Origin: Azospirillum brasilense
GTDB taxonomy: Bacteria > Pseudomonadota > Alphaproteobacteria > Azospirillales > Azospirillaceae
Assembly (NCBI RefSeq): GCF_007827815.1
Contig: NZ_VITH01000004.1
Location: 421,101 to 485,100, forward strand
DNA: 64,000 nt
Direction: 5' to 3'
Positions 27,830-37,976 of this stretch are shown here, in pieces; positions within the stretch are counted from its first letter, which is position 1; each line of letters opens with the position of its first letter. A program made the translations under genes and the position numbers. The notes below the pieces were generated by a model that was given only the letters and a program-made list of their open reading frames with translations, made no database searches and had not been told where the DNA came from.

Positions 27830-29016
27830 CCGTCGCCGCCCTCCAGGGGCGTGCGCTCACGCGCACGGTGGACGCGGTGCGGAGCCTGCTCGCGCAGGGC
27901 GAGGTGCCGGCGTTCGCCCTCGACGGCCTGGAGGGAATACAGTCGGGTGGTCTGTGGAGCGAGCGGGGCACGGTGCTGGCGGCGACCCCGCTCGCCGTGG
28001 CGCTCGCCGACCGCTTGCCCGACGCGGCGGAGACGGTGCCGGCGGTGGTCTCGCTGCTGCCCGAGGTCCGCGCGGCGTGGCTGCGCGTGCTCCGCGCCCG
28101 CTTCGCCGAGATCGGGGAGCGTGGCGACGTCGCGGCGCTGGCCGAGACCGTGACCGGCGCCGGTGCGCTCGCCCGCGCGCTCGTGGGGGTGGAGGCTCCA
28201 TCGCTGTCGCCGACCGCCTTCGGCGAGCTGGAACGCGCCGTGCTGCCCGCCGCCGCGCACGAGGCTCCGGCCTTCCCGGTGCTGCTGCGCGCGCTGGCCG
28301 CGACCGCCGGGATGGCAGACGGCACGCCGGTGCCGCAGCCGCTGCCGGACATCGTGGTCGACAACCCCTCAACGGTCTGGCAGTCCGGACGGCTCCTGCG
28401 CTTGCCGGAGGCAACCGACACCGCGCCCGCGACGGTGGTCCTCAGCGGCGCGCTCGACGGCCGCGGCGGCGAGGGCGACGTCATGCGCTGGGCGCTCCAT
28501 CATCCCTGGGCTTTCCTGCTCGCCCAGATGGTGTTCACCAAGGAGGCGTGGGAGGCCGAACGGGTGTCCGGCGGCGTCGCCTTCGAGCTGGAGCCGGCCC
28601 ACCTCCCCCAGTTCCAGAGGCCGCCGTGCGTCGAGGTGGTCGTCACGCGGCCGAACGGCGAGGAGGTCCGCTGCGGCTCCCTCGGCGAGCTGGTGCGGCG
28701 CGTTCTGGCGCAACTCGGCGTGACCCTTCTCGGCCATCGCGTCACGGCAAGCACACTCGACGACCGGCTCGGCCTCGTCATCGACGCCGCGCAGCGGCGC
28801 GGCGTCTGGCGCTTCGAGCATGGGACCGGCGCCCGGCACCCCGCCTATGCCATCGATCCCGCTTTTTCCGACGCTTGCTACCGCGCGCTCGGCAGCCGGG
28901 CCTTTTACCGGCTGGGTTCCCCGGTGACCGCCGCCGTGCGCCGGGCCGCCGAGACCTGGGCCGCCGAACGGATCGCCCGCGCCAGCGCCGGAACGGGCGG
29001 CGAGGTGGCGTCATGA
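27826..29016 (+). CDS. Unrecognised protein of the methylase operon (396 aa)
   Basis: 396 residues; the ATG overlaps the upstream stop (ATGA) and its own stop overlaps the next start, so it is locked into the operon. No catalytic motif, membrane segment or cysteine cluster is recognised. The first 200 residues are helical and Ala/Leu/Val-rich. The middle includes a DIVVDNPSTVWQSGRLLRLPE segment and a stretch around VMRWALHHPWAFLLAQMVF. The C-terminal 100 residues (LGHRVTASTLDDRLGLVIDAA...WRFEHGTG) could be a winged-helix or similar small domain. Function unknown; by position it should be an obligatory subunit of the operon-encoded system. Confidence 0.7.
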   Translation: MTVAALQGRALTRTVDAVRSLLAQGEVPAFALDGLEGIQSGGLWSERGTVLAATPLAVALADRLPDAAETVPAVVSLLPEVRAAWLRVLRARFAEIGERGDVAALAETVTGAGALARALVGVEAPSLSPTAFGELERAVLPAAAHEAPAFPVLLRALAATAGMADGTPVPQPLPDIVVDNPSTVWQSGRLLRLPEATDTAPATVVLSGALDGRGGEGDVMRWALHHPWAFLLAQMVFTKEAWEAERVSGGVAFELEPAHLPQFQRPPCVEVVVTRPNGEEVRCGSLGELVRRVLAQLGVTLLGHRVTASTLDDRLGLVIDAAQRRGVWRFEHGTGARHPAYAIDPAFSDACYRALGSRAFYRLGSPVTAAVRRAAETWAAERIARASAGTGGEVAS

Positions 29017-30083
29017 CGGCACCCTCCGAGTCACGGCTCCACCTCGAACGTCCCGCTTTCTGGACCGAGCCGGGCGACCCGGAGTCCTGGTTTCGCGCCC
29101 TCGACGCGCTCGCGGCGCGACGGAGCACCCCGCTGACCGGCACGCCGCGTGCGGTGGCCGACCGCTGCCTTTCCGGGGTGATTTCCCGGCGCGGCGCGAT
29201 CGGTCTGTTCGGCCTTTTCCGGCGGGAGGACCGCACGCTGTTGCCCGGCGTGGGCCTCGTCGCCCGCGACGCGGACGACCGTTGGGATCTGACCGACGAT
29301 GCCCATGCGCTGCTGCGGCACTGGAAGGACGAGCCGGCGCGCGGGCTCGAGCGGCTCTCGGCCTTGCTCCTGCGGGAAAGCCCGTGGCTGCGGCTGCTGC
29401 TGCTGCGGCTCCAGCGGGGCGACTGGGAACTCAGGCATTGGGCCGCGGTGCGCAGCGGGCGCGCGGGGTTGAAGGCGGGCGTCTCGCTCCTCCTGCACCG
29501 CCATGGCGAACCGGCGGCTTGGTTCGCCGGGCTCGAGCAGCGGACGGCGGGCCGCTGGCTTGCGCGGGCACGCAGCGTGGGGATGGCGTACGATCCCGAC
29601 GTCCTCAAGCGCAAGAAGCGCAAGGACGACCTCTCGCTGGCGCCGCTCACGGCCCCCCTGCATCTGCTGGAATCGGTGGGCTGGCTCAGCCGCACCGGCG
29701 ACGTGACGCTGCCGGGCGCGCTGGCAGCCGACCTCGCCGGCACGTCCACACCGGCGCAGGCGCTCAGCGACATCACCGCGGGGCATGCGGACCTGCGCGG
29801 CTTCGTTGCCGTCGAGCCGGTGCTGCGCGCGCTGCTCGCGACCTACGGCGTGAGCCCCGGCGATGACACCTTCGCGCGCTGGATGGACATGCTCATGGAG
29901 TTGGCCATGACGCGGGGCGCGCTGGAACTGCTCGACGCGGAGCCCGGCCAAGCGCGCCACGGACGGGGCTTGCACGCCGACCCATCGCGCAAGCTCGTGC
30001 GCTGGGTCGTCCACACCGAATTCAACGACGCCTTCCACAACGCCTGGGCCGCGCTGGGGACTGAACGGGAGCAGACACGATGA
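29013..30083 (+). CDS. Unrecognised protein of the methylase operon (356 aa)
   Basis: 356 residues, joined to both neighbours by ATGA overlaps. It is basic and mostly helical, with a Leu/Arg-rich central region (SPWLRLLLLRLQRGDWELRHW) and a lysine-rich patch (DPDVLKRKKRKDD) near residues 190-202, which may touch nucleic acid. The segment after it (APLHLLESVGWLSRTGDVTLPGALAADL) resembles a winged-helix. No enzyme motif is visible and I recognise no family. It directly precedes the large ATPase gene, so a partnership with that protein is likely (inference). Confidence 0.7.
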   Translation: MTAPSESRLHLERPAFWTEPGDPESWFRALDALAARRSTPLTGTPRAVADRCLSGVISRRGAIGLFGLFRREDRTLLPGVGLVARDADDRWDLTDDAHALLRHWKDEPARGLERLSALLLRESPWLRLLLLRLQRGDWELRHWAAVRSGRAGLKAGVSLLLHRHGEPAAWFAGLEQRTAGRWLARARSVGMAYDPDVLKRKKRKDDLSLAPLTAPLHLLESVGWLSRTGDVTLPGALAADLAGTSTPAQALSDITAGHADLRGFVAVEPVLRALLATYGVSPGDDTFARWMDMLMELAMTRGALELLDAEPGQARHGRGLHADPSRKLVRWVVHTEFNDAFHNAWAALGTEREQTR

Positions 30084-33000
30084 CCAACAAGGCGAAGCAC
30101 CAGTGGGCCGCAACCGGCGTGTCGAGCTACCCGCTCAGCCACCCCATCGTCGGCCAGGGCCGCTTCTTCGAGGCGTTCCGACACTTCATCCACCTCGTCG
30201 ACGACGAGGCGGAGAAGTTCGCGCACGTCTTCGCCGTCGTCGCGCGCTGGGGCATCGGCAAGTCCCGCCTGGGCTACGAGCTGGTGGCGCAGATCAACGA
30301 CACCTCGCGCGGCTGGTGGGTGCGCGGCGACGATGGCGCCCTGAGCAAGGCGCAACTCTTCCACGACGACCAGGACCGGGACCAGTACCTCGGGCTCTAC
30401 GTCCGCTACAGCCAGGTCGCGAACGACTACAACAACGTCGACAACTGGTTCGCCTACGGTCTCTACAAGGCGCTGCTGCCGTTGGCGCGCGGCACGTTCG
30501 ACGGCTCGATCCAGGGCCAGATTGCCAAGGAGGCGGCCGACCGCCTCACCGTCGCCGGCTTCGACGCGCAGAGGCTCGCGGCGGCGCTGGAGGTTTCGGC
30601 CAAACACTCCGACGAGACGCTCTACGTGGACCCGGAGCTGGCGACCCGGCTCTGCCAGGCGGCCTACGCCTACCTTCAGTCGCTGGGCATCAAGTACGTG
30701 CTCGTGGTGCTGGACGAATTGGAGACCGCCGCCGAGGCGGCGACCTTCGGGCTCGATTCGACCGACATCAAGCACCTCGACGGCCGTGCCATCAAGCTGA
30801 TGGGCAAGGCGATCAAGGAGGAGGATCCGCGCCGCAAACTTCCCTGGCTGCGCTACGTCGCCCTCTGCTCTCCGGCCATCGGCGACGAGCTGCGCGAGAT
30901 CCAGTCGACCGTGCGCCGCTTTGAGATGGAGGAGCTGCAATCGAACGCCTTTTCCGACGTCAGCGACTTCGTGCAGGCATTGGGTGACGACGGGCGGCTT
31001 GCCGAGTCCTACCCGCAGGGGCTGGTCGAGGCCGCGTATGCGATGAGCGCCGGCAACTTCGGCTGGTTCAACGTCATCATGGCGAGCATCGACGAACGCC
31101 TGCGCGACAAGCGGCTGCGGGGCGAGACGGACACGCCGACGGTGGGCTCCCTGTTCGACGAGCTGGTCCGGGTATCGGGGCGGGTGCGCCAGCACGTCCT
31201 CGATCACAACGCCATCGCCATGCTGAAGATGCCGGATCGGTCGCATCTGGCAACCGCACGCGACCTGCTGTACGGCCAGCTTCCGGTCCCCCTCGACGCC
31301 TACTCCGCTGAGACGCGGGCCGCCGTGCTGGGCGCCCGCAACGAATACGACGAACCCGTCGTCACACTGTTCAGCCGCGTCGCGTGGGACGGGTTAGAGG
31401 CGGCCGAAGCACTGCGCGTGTCGAAATTCACCCGCGACCGCGGGATGTGGCGACTCGGCGGCGTCGATCAGCCGCTCGACCTCGGCCAGCTCCTCTCCAA
31501 CCTCGGCACCTACGCCATCCATGAGACGAAGGGACGGCCGCGCACCGACGGCAAGCACACGCTGGTCGTCCCGTTGCGCCAGACCGACTTCGTCCACCTC
31601 GTGTCGCTCCTCTATCCGCACCCCGCCGCCGAAGACGCGGCGCGCGCCCTGTGGCGCCGCTTCCTCGGAGCGGAGGATCTCGAACCGGACACGGCCACGC
31701 ACGTCGGACCGAGCGTGGAGATGATCGCCCGGCTCGATCTGCGGCACCGCAAGCAAGGCCAGACATCGCTCATCTTCCGCGACCCCGACCAGAACGCCGC
31801 CCACGAGGCGGCGCTGTCGGCGCTGCGGGCGCAGACCGAGCAGCAGCGGGCGCGGCAGATGCTGGTGGGCGCGATGCGCGTCATCGACCAGCACTGGGCC
31901 TACGACGCCGTGGCCTCGGGCATCCGCGACGAGTCGCTGACCGTCATCGGCACAGCGCCGCGAAGCCGGGGAGCCTCGGGGGGCCTGGTCACATTCGACG
32001 GCCTGAAGCTGCATCCGAGGGGGCGCGTTCTCTTCGCGTGGGTGAAGAACGACGACGAGCTGGTGAGCCTGTGCAAGGCGGCCAGCACCCAGTTCGGCGA
32101 GGAGGGGCGAACGCCTGTGGTCGCCTTCACGGCCTCCCGGGCCTTGGCGGACCGGATGGCGAATCCGTCCGTCCAGACGCTGAGGGATGCGAAGGGCTAC
32201 CTGCTTCTGTATCAGCTCACCTCCACCGAGGAGCACATCCTCCATCAGGTCGGCGTCGCGACGTCGGCGTGCGTCGGCTTTCGCCTTGATCACCACGGAT
32301 TCACGACGGCGTTCAACAACCGCCTGCAAAGCCTCGTGCGCCAGTTTTCGGACGAAGTGGGGCGCTTCCGCCGTCAACTCGACGATCTCGGCCGCATCGC
32401 GTGGCCGTTCCGGCCGGCGGGTCGGCTCAAGGAGCCGGAGGAGGAACTGCTCAGGCGCGCTTGGCGCGTCCTTGCCATCGACAAACAGGAGCCGGTCACC
32501 CTCGCCGATCTCGACGACAAGTCAGGGGTGGACGTCGAGGCGCTGAAGGCGCTCCTGGCCAAGCTTGGGGTGTCGCCGAAAGCCCGCGCCGCCGGCTACC
32601 TCGACAGCGAACGGGCCGGGCTGTTCTCGCGCCTCGACGACTCGGCCGAGCCGCTGTTCCCTACCTTCCTCGTCGGTACGATCAAGCGCGTGCTGGATGG
32701 CGAGTGGTCATTTGCCCATGCCGAACACGAGTGGTTCTGGGGCTACAGCTGGGAGGGCGTCAAGCCTAAGGAAACCTACCTGGAGTGGATGTCGCTCATC
32801 TGCGAATTGGGGTTCGGAAAGCCGAAACCCGGTGCGACGACCAACGACGTCCATACGCCGACGACCCGCTCCGAATTGCGCGGAGCCGTGCAGGAAGCGG
32901 ACAACTGGCTGACGACCGAGTACCCGACACTGGTCAGCGACATGGAAACGGTCTTCGGCGCCGGGCTCGTGAAGGAGCTGTTCGCGTCGGAAAGTTCCAG

Positions 33001-34318
33001 ACCAGGGACCAAGACACTAAAGGCCCGCGAGAAACTCAAGGAGAGCCGCACCGACCTCGACGCGCTCGACGCGTTCGAGACCCGGTCGGCAACGGCTGAG
33101 AGCTACCGCATTGCCGCGCAGCGCCGACGGCGCGTCCTGGACGCCGTCAACTGGGTCTACCGCCGCGAGGATTTCCAGGCGCTGCAGCAAGATGCGAACA
33201 TCCGGACCCTCGACATCCACCTCGACGATGTGCCTTTGTGGCAACGCATCCGCCGCGCGTCCCTGTTCGCGGGGTTTGTCCGCCGTGCCGAGGAGCGCAT
33301 CCGCGTGCGGACCGTGTCGTTGGCCGACGAGATCCGCGTGGACGTGGCGTCGCTTCGGGGGTTCCCGATCGCCCTCTTCACGCTCTCCCTGGAAAAGATC
33401 GTGCACATTCTCGATGGTGCCCTCGCACCGACCGCCACGCCCGGGGCGACGGAGGTCGGTCAGGCGAAGGAGCCCGGCACGCTGAGGCAGCACCTGCGCG
33501 ACTTCCAGGTTGCGGAGGCAACCTTACAGCTGGAGAACCTCGCGCGTGAGGTGGGCCTCGACTTGGTGACCTGGAAGGAGCATCCGCTCGATCGGTGCGA
33601 GGGCCAGATCATCACCGCGTTCCGTGAGCTGAAAGGCGTTTATGAAAAACTGCGGACGGACCTCGATGACGCGACGAAGCGAATTTCAACCCTTCAGACG
33701 GTGCTGATGCAGGCGCCGGCCGACTTTCGCTACCCATCCTCGGCGATACCCTTCGATAAGCTGCAGAAACGGCCAGCCCTGATTCAAGAGGCCTTGGAGA
33801 ATGCGCAAGCGGAGGACGTGGAACGATTGCGTTCCGAATACGACGGCCCGGCGCGGTTGGGAAACTTCCAGCCCCTAATGTCGAAAGCCCGCGACCTGCT
33901 CGAAGAGCCGCGCAAACCCCTGATGCTGTTGCTGAGCAGCGTCATAACAGTCGAGAACGCCGTGACCGAGTACCGGAAGCGCCTTCTCGAGGACCCGCAA
34001 CTGTTCCGGTCGCAGCGCAGCCGCGAAGCTCTCGCGCATGCGCTTGGGGTGGCCGGGCCGAAGCCATTGACCTTCACGGACATTGAAGACGCAGGCTCGC
34101 TCGTCGCGGCGCAGGCGTTGGTCAAAGCACACACCCAGGGCAACAGCGCCGAGGGCGAGGCGCTGCTCCATGGAGCCGGCGTGAGCTTCGACCGCTGGTG
34201 CGCCATCGTGGCCGCGCTCGATGACGGGCGCGATCCCGACTTGGCGCTACAGGAAGCGGACGCGCTGGTGCGACGTGGGCTCATCCAGAGAACCTATCGC
34301 CTGGGGGAACGGTCATGA
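30080..34318 (+). CDS. Large P-loop ATPase (1412 aa)
   Basis: 1412 residues. An N-terminal AAA-like ATPase module has Walker A ARWGIGKS (55-62) and Walker B VLVVLDE (207-213), each after a hydrophobic strand. The rest is long, charged and mostly helical, with likely coiled segments (about 1020-1050 and 1190-1220), and has no second nucleotide-binding site I can see. Size and layout recall the large ATPases of BREX (BrxC) and related multi-gene defence loci, although I cannot assign it to a named family. It probably couples ATP use to assembly or sensing by the complex. ATGA overlaps join it to both neighbours. Confidence 0.8.
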   Translation: MTNKAKHQWAATGVSSYPLSHPIVGQGRFFEAFRHFIHLVDDEAEKFAHVFAVVARWGIGKSRLGYELVAQINDTSRGWWVRGDDGALSKAQLFHDDQDRDQYLGLYVRYSQVANDYNNVDNWFAYGLYKALLPLARGTFDGSIQGQIAKEAADRLTVAGFDAQRLAAALEVSAKHSDETLYVDPELATRLCQAAYAYLQSLGIKYVLVVLDELETAAEAATFGLDSTDIKHLDGRAIKLMGKAIKEEDPRRKLPWLRYVALCSPAIGDELREIQSTVRRFEMEELQSNAFSDVSDFVQALGDDGRLAESYPQGLVEAAYAMSAGNFGWFNVIMASIDERLRDKRLRGETDTPTVGSLFDELVRVSGRVRQHVLDHNAIAMLKMPDRSHLATARDLLYGQLPVPLDAYSAETRAAVLGARNEYDEPVVTLFSRVAWDGLEAAEALRVSKFTRDRGMWRLGGVDQPLDLGQLLSNLGTYAIHETKGRPRTDGKHTLVVPLRQTDFVHLVSLLYPHPAAEDAARALWRRFLGAEDLEPDTATHVGPSVEMIARLDLRHRKQGQTSLIFRDPDQNAAHEAALSALRAQTEQQRARQMLVGAMRVIDQHWAYDAVASGIRDESLTVIGTAPRSRGASGGLVTFDGLKLHPRGRVLFAWVKNDDELVSLCKAASTQFGEEGRTPVVAFTASRALADRMANPSVQTLRDAKGYLLLYQLTSTEEHILHQVGVATSACVGFRLDHHGFTTAFNNRLQSLVRQFSDEVGRFRRQLDDLGRIAWPFRPAGRLKEPEEELLRRAWRVLAIDKQEPVTLADLDDKSGVDVEALKALLAKLGVSPKARAAGYLDSERAGLFSRLDDSAEPLFPTFLVGTIKRVLDGEWSFAHAEHEWFWGYSWEGVKPKETYLEWMSLICELGFGKPKPGATTNDVHTPTTRSELRGAVQEADNWLTTEYPTLVSDMETVFGAGLVKELFASESSRPGTKTLKAREKLKESRTDLDALDAFETRSATAESYRIAAQRRRRVLDAVNWVYRREDFQALQQDANIRTLDIHLDDVPLWQRIRRASLFAGFVRRAEERIRVRTVSLADEIRVDVASLRGFPIALFTLSLEKIVHILDGALAPTATPGATEVGQAKEPGTLRQHLRDFQVAEATLQLENLAREVGLDLVTWKEHPLDRCEGQIITAFRELKGVYEKLRTDLDDATKRISTLQTVLMQAPADFRYPSSAIPFDKLQKRPALIQEALENAQAEDVERLRSEYDGPARLGNFQPLMSKARDLLEEPRKPLMLLLSSVITVENAVTEYRKRLLEDPQLFRSQRSREALAHALGVAGPKPLTFTDIEDAGSLVAAQALVKAHTQGNSAEGEALLHGAGVSFDRWCAIVAALDDGRDPDLALQEADALVRRGLIQRTYRLGERS

Positions 34319-35133
34319 CCGTCCCGGTTTTTCTCCACGGAGCCCTCGCCACCCATCGTCGCGGCCGGATCCTGCAGGAGGCGCTGGCGGCGACGGCAAC
34401 GTCGGAGCTGCCCGACGGTCGCGCCGCCGTCCTTGCGTTCGCCGACGGCTTCCAGGGTGCCGACGACGCGGAGCAGGCCCGGCTAGTCGAGTGGACCCGT
34501 GCGCCGGGGCACCTTCTCCTCCTACTGCCCCCCTTCGCCGTTGCGCCCAGCGAGCGTCCCGTCTCCTGGCGGGCGGAGCGGATGGAGTCCGCGCCCCGTG
34601 GAGGCGAAGGGCTCGCCACGGTGCTGGCGCCCGAAGTCTCGTACCGGCTGACCGGCAGGCTCCAGGCACCGGCGATGCCGGGTGCAACGTGGAGCGATCT
34701 CAGCGTCTGCGTGGGCGCCTACCGACTCCACCCCGCGGCCGGGCTCTTCGCGGTCACCTGCCTGCCGCTGTGGTCCCTCGCCGTGCTGGATGTGCCCGCA
34801 GAGCTTCAGAGCTGGCTTGGAAACCTCGTTGCGCTTACCGGGGAAGCCCAAGCCGCTCCGACACCCGCGACGGCTTCGCTGCAGCCCGACCATTACGGCT
34901 TCTTGGTCTTCCTGCTCAGCCGGCCGTTCACGGACGAGGAGGAGGTCGTCGCGGCGCTTCGGTCCTCGCCGGTGTTCCGGTTCTCCACCGAAAAGGCGCG
35001 CGCGCTCCTGACGGAGCTGCGCAAGCGGGGCCTCGTTCTTGGCGTCACGCCGACGGCCGACGCGTACGATCTGGTGATGCAGAGCCCATACGCGCCTTAC
35101 GTCAGCGCGATTCGCGAAGGGTCCAGCCGATGA
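34315..35133 (+). CDS. Unrecognised operon protein with C-terminal winged-helix-like region (272 aa)
   Basis: 272 residues; ATGA overlaps at both ends. The first 190 residues look like a small alpha/beta domain (HGALATHRRG, GRAAVLAFADGF, GHLLLLLPPFAV). The last 80 residues (DHYGFLVFLLSRPFTDEEEVVAAL...KARALLTELRKRGLVLGV) have the helix-turn-helix plus wing spacing of a winged-helix domain. No catalytic motif is recognised. It is placed between the large ATPase and the nuclease/translocase pair, which suggests an adaptor or DNA-contact role (inference). Confidence 0.65.
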   Translation: MTVPVFLHGALATHRRGRILQEALAATATSELPDGRAAVLAFADGFQGADDAEQARLVEWTRAPGHLLLLLPPFAVAPSERPVSWRAERMESAPRGGEGLATVLAPEVSYRLTGRLQAPAMPGATWSDLSVCVGAYRLHPAAGLFAVTCLPLWSLAVLDVPAELQSWLGNLVALTGEAQAAPTPATASLQPDHYGFLVFLLSRPFTDEEEVVAALRSSPVFRFSTEKARALLTELRKRGLVLGVTPTADAYDLVMQSPYAPYVSAIREGSSR

Positions 35134-36278
35134 AGACCGTCAACCGTTCGCTCGCACAGACGCTCGCGGTACAATCCCAGGTCCGTCTGCCCGGGACCGT
35201 TGGGCGACTGCTCAAGCAGATCCGGGACCTTGAGCGCGTTGCGCCGCTGTTCGTGAAGGCGGGGCTCGTTCGGGCCATCGATCGTCCGAACCCGATCAAC
35301 ACCCGGGTATCCGGAATCGCGACGCATTCCGCGACCGCGAGAACGATCGGCGGCTTTCTGTACGGAGCAGTCGCAGCGCGATGCGACCTCCTGGTCGAGC
35401 ACAACGCGATGTCGACGGCGGGCCAGGACAGCGCGTGCGAGATCGACGACATCAACTACGAGAACCAATCGAAACGCCTCGCCCTGGTGGCCATGCGGCA
35501 GGCCTACGAACTCGCCGAACGGGCGGTTTCGGAGGAGCGCGCGCGGCTCATCTTTCTCGACACGCCGCTGGTCATGGACCGGGGCATGGTTCCGCCGGTG
35601 AACCGCACCGGCGACGAGGGATACCAGGCGGCCTACGCGGCAACGCTCGACGCCATAGAAACGTTCTGGTCACGTCACCGCGAGCGCCTTTTCCCATGGC
35701 AAGCCGGTGGACCCATCATCGTCGGCCTCGCCTCGCAGCGGTTCGGCGCCATCGTGCAGTCGGCGCAGCAGGATTTGCGCTCGCCGGAGGGGCGCAGCCA
35801 GCTCTTGCCGACCGAAGAGTTCGACCATAGCCACCTTGCCGCGCTCGACGGCATTCGCGACGCGATCCTCGGCGTCGGTGAACGGCGCTTCGTCCACGGG
35901 ATTCTTGGGAGCTTTACGAGAACGGCTGCCTTCCGGATGAACGTCCACGCTCCGCGTATGGAACCCGGGTCCGTCGTCGATCTGGGCGTCATCGGGCTTC
36001 ACTTCCGGGCGGGACAGACCACGGAACCGCGCTTGATGCAGCTCGTCGGCGACGCGCCCACATGGACGGCCAAAGCCATCGACGAGGTTGTTGGCATGAC
36101 CATGGCGCTGACGGCGGTGGGCGGCGCGCTGACGGCACCGCTGCCGGTCCAACTTGCGGAGCGGGAACTGAACGCCCTTGGACCCTTCCTTGAAAACTAC
36201 AGCCGAAGCGTCGTCGGTGAGCTGAAGCGGCGCGAACTCGAGAGCATCTGGCTTTCGGATTGGGATCTCGCGACGTAA
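35130..36278 (+). CDS. NurA-like protein paired with HerA (putative nuclease)
   Basis: 382 residues, immediately upstream of a HerA-type translocase gene and ending inside its ribosome site (TAAGGAG). The position is the classic one for NurA. A hydrophobic strand ending in aspartate (RLIFLDTPLVMD, Asp144 and Asp150) resembles the NurA catalytic strand, and the C-terminal half keeps the FVHGILGSFTRTAAFRM layout. The usual N-terminal DGS aspartate motif is not obvious; the matching region reads RTIGGFLYGAVAARCD. So the call rests mostly on context plus one motif. If correct, it is a 5'-end DNA nuclease loaded by the HerA motor. Confidence 0.5.
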   Translation: MKTVNRSLAQTLAVQSQVRLPGTVGRLLKQIRDLERVAPLFVKAGLVRAIDRPNPINTRVSGIATHSATARTIGGFLYGAVAARCDLLVEHNAMSTAGQDSACEIDDINYENQSKRLALVAMRQAYELAERAVSEERARLIFLDTPLVMDRGMVPPVNRTGDEGYQAAYAATLDAIETFWSRHRERLFPWQAGGPIIVGLASQRFGAIVQSAQQDLRSPEGRSQLLPTEEFDHSHLAALDGIRDAILGVGERRFVHGILGSFTRTAAFRMNVHAPRMEPGSVVDLGVIGLHFRAGQTTEPRLMQLVGDAPTWTAKAIDEVVGMTMALTAVGGALTAPLPVQLAERELNALGPFLENYSRSVVGELKRRELESIWLSDWDLAT

Positions 36279-36290
36279 GGAGAATTCGCC

Positions 36291-37976
36291 ATGGCCACAC
36301 ACATGCTTGGCCGCCTGGTCGGCAACACCGGCGACCCGACGAACCTGTCGATGGTGCTGAACTCATCTTTCGCCGGCCGGCGGGGCGAGTTCGTACGCGT
36401 CCGACACCGCGAACAGGAAGACGGTGGCGCATCCGACGTCCTCGCGAGGATCGTCAGCATCAGCCGCAGCAACGTCCTGTACAACTCCGGGCTCGGCCAA
36501 GCAGTGACGGAGTTGGAGCTGCTGCCCGGCGCGCATGTGACGGGCGAGCATATCATGGGCAAGCTCGAAGCGATCGGCTACCGGGATACCGAAACGGGGC
36601 AGATCAAGATGCCCCGCCGCGCCCTCGATCCCGGCGCGCCGGTCGAACCCGTGGATTTCCAGTTCCTGAGCGCATTCTATGAGTTCCAGGAGCACTCGAG
36701 TCTGCACATCGGCAACCTTGTCGGCTACGAACGTGGGGCCACGGCGGTTCCCGTCTATCTCGACGTGAACCGCCTCGTTACCGAGCACTTAGCGGTTCTG
36801 GCCATGACAGGCTCGGGCAAGTCGTACACCGTCGGCCGCATCATCGAGCGCCTCGTCGCCCTCAACAACGGCACCGTCGTCGTCTTCGATCCCCACGGCG
36901 AGTACGGGCGTGCGTTGCAGGGCGGGCGCATGCACTTCAACGAGCGGCCCGACGAGCTCGAGGACCAGCGAGACCGAACGGTGCTGCCAGCGATTTGTGA
37001 GGCGTTCACCCGCCTTCGCGAGGCGGGCGCCGGCGTCTCGATCTACAGCCCACAGATCGCCTCCTTCCGACAGAAGTATGCCGGCGCCAATCAGGAGCTG
37101 TCCCTGCAGTTCGACCACTTCGAGATGGACGATCTCAGCGAGATTCTGCCGGGACTGACAGAGCCTCAGCAGCGTGTGCTGGACGTCGCCATTCGCTACT
37201 GGATCGCGCACGAAACGACAACACCGCGAGACATCAACCGCCTGCGCCACTATCTTGGCGACGGTATCGAAGACGTTCGGCAGTGGGATGAGCTGAGCCA
37301 AGCGGAGGCGGCGGCACTGAACGGTCGCAGCGCCGCAGTCGCCTCGATGAAGCTCTCGCGCGTGTTACAGGAGGCACAAAGCTTCTATCACTCGGGATTG
37401 GCCGGAGCGACGGACATTTACGACATGGTCGGCAGGCCCATGGATCGTCGCGGCCGCCTGGTCATCGTCGATCTTCAGGGGCTCAGCGATACGGCGAAGC
37501 AAGTCATCACAGCCTTGATCTCGAGTGAGATCTTGCGCGCGGCGTCGAGCAAGACCGACCGCATCCGCCCGTGCTTCATCGTCTACGAGGAGGCGCACAA
37601 CTTCGCGCCGGCCGGCGAGCCGGCTGTGAGCCACCGCATCATTAAGAAGATTGCCGGCGAGGGACGCAAGTTCGGTGTCGGCTTCGCGGTCGTCAGCCAG
37701 CGGCCGTCGAAGCTCGACCCGGACGTGACGTCGCAGTGCAACACGCTGATCGCCATGCGGCTCCGGAATCCCGACGACCAGCGTTTCATCGCGAAGACCT
37801 CCGACATGGTGAGCGCGGCGGACCTCGAGCAGCTTCCCGGTCTCTCGACGGGCGAGGCGCTTATCTGCGGCCGATCGATCCCGGCTCCTCTGCTGGTTCG
37901 CGTCGGCACAAAGGCGCTGATTCACGGCGGCGAGTCGCCCGAGGTGCTCAATGTCTGGGGAAGGTTCGGTGGCTAG
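36291..37976 (+). CDS. herA: HerA-type DNA translocase (FtsK/HerA superfamily ATPase)
   Basis: 561 residues. An N-terminal HAS-barrel-like region (about 1-140) precedes the RecA-like ATPase core. Walker A is TGSGKS (173-178), a conserved VFDPHGEY segment follows (198-205), and Walker B is FIVYEEAH (429-436). A GRKFGVGFAVVSQRPSKL segment after it supplies the sensor and arginine residues typical of HerA. HerA hexamers pump double-stranded DNA and act with a partner nuclease, here the gene just upstream. The start has TAAGGAG about 9 bases upstream. HerA proteins recur in several defence systems. Confidence 0.9.
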   Translation: MATHMLGRLVGNTGDPTNLSMVLNSSFAGRRGEFVRVRHREQEDGGASDVLARIVSISRSNVLYNSGLGQAVTELELLPGAHVTGEHIMGKLEAIGYRDTETGQIKMPRRALDPGAPVEPVDFQFLSAFYEFQEHSSLHIGNLVGYERGATAVPVYLDVNRLVTEHLAVLAMTGSGKSYTVGRIIERLVALNNGTVVVFDPHGEYGRALQGGRMHFNERPDELEDQRDRTVLPAICEAFTRLREAGAGVSIYSPQIASFRQKYAGANQELSLQFDHFEMDDLSEILPGLTEPQQRVLDVAIRYWIAHETTTPRDINRLRHYLGDGIEDVRQWDELSQAEAAALNGRSAAVASMKLSRVLQEAQSFYHSGLAGATDIYDMVGRPMDRRGRLVIVDLQGLSDTAKQVITALISSEILRAASSKTDRIRPCFIVYEEAHNFAPAGEPAVSHRIIKKIAGEGRKFGVGFAVVSQRPSKLDPDVTSQCNTLIAMRLRNPDDQRFIAKTSDMVSAADLEQLPGLSTGEALICGRSIPAPLLVRVGTKALIHGGESPEVLNVWGRFGG

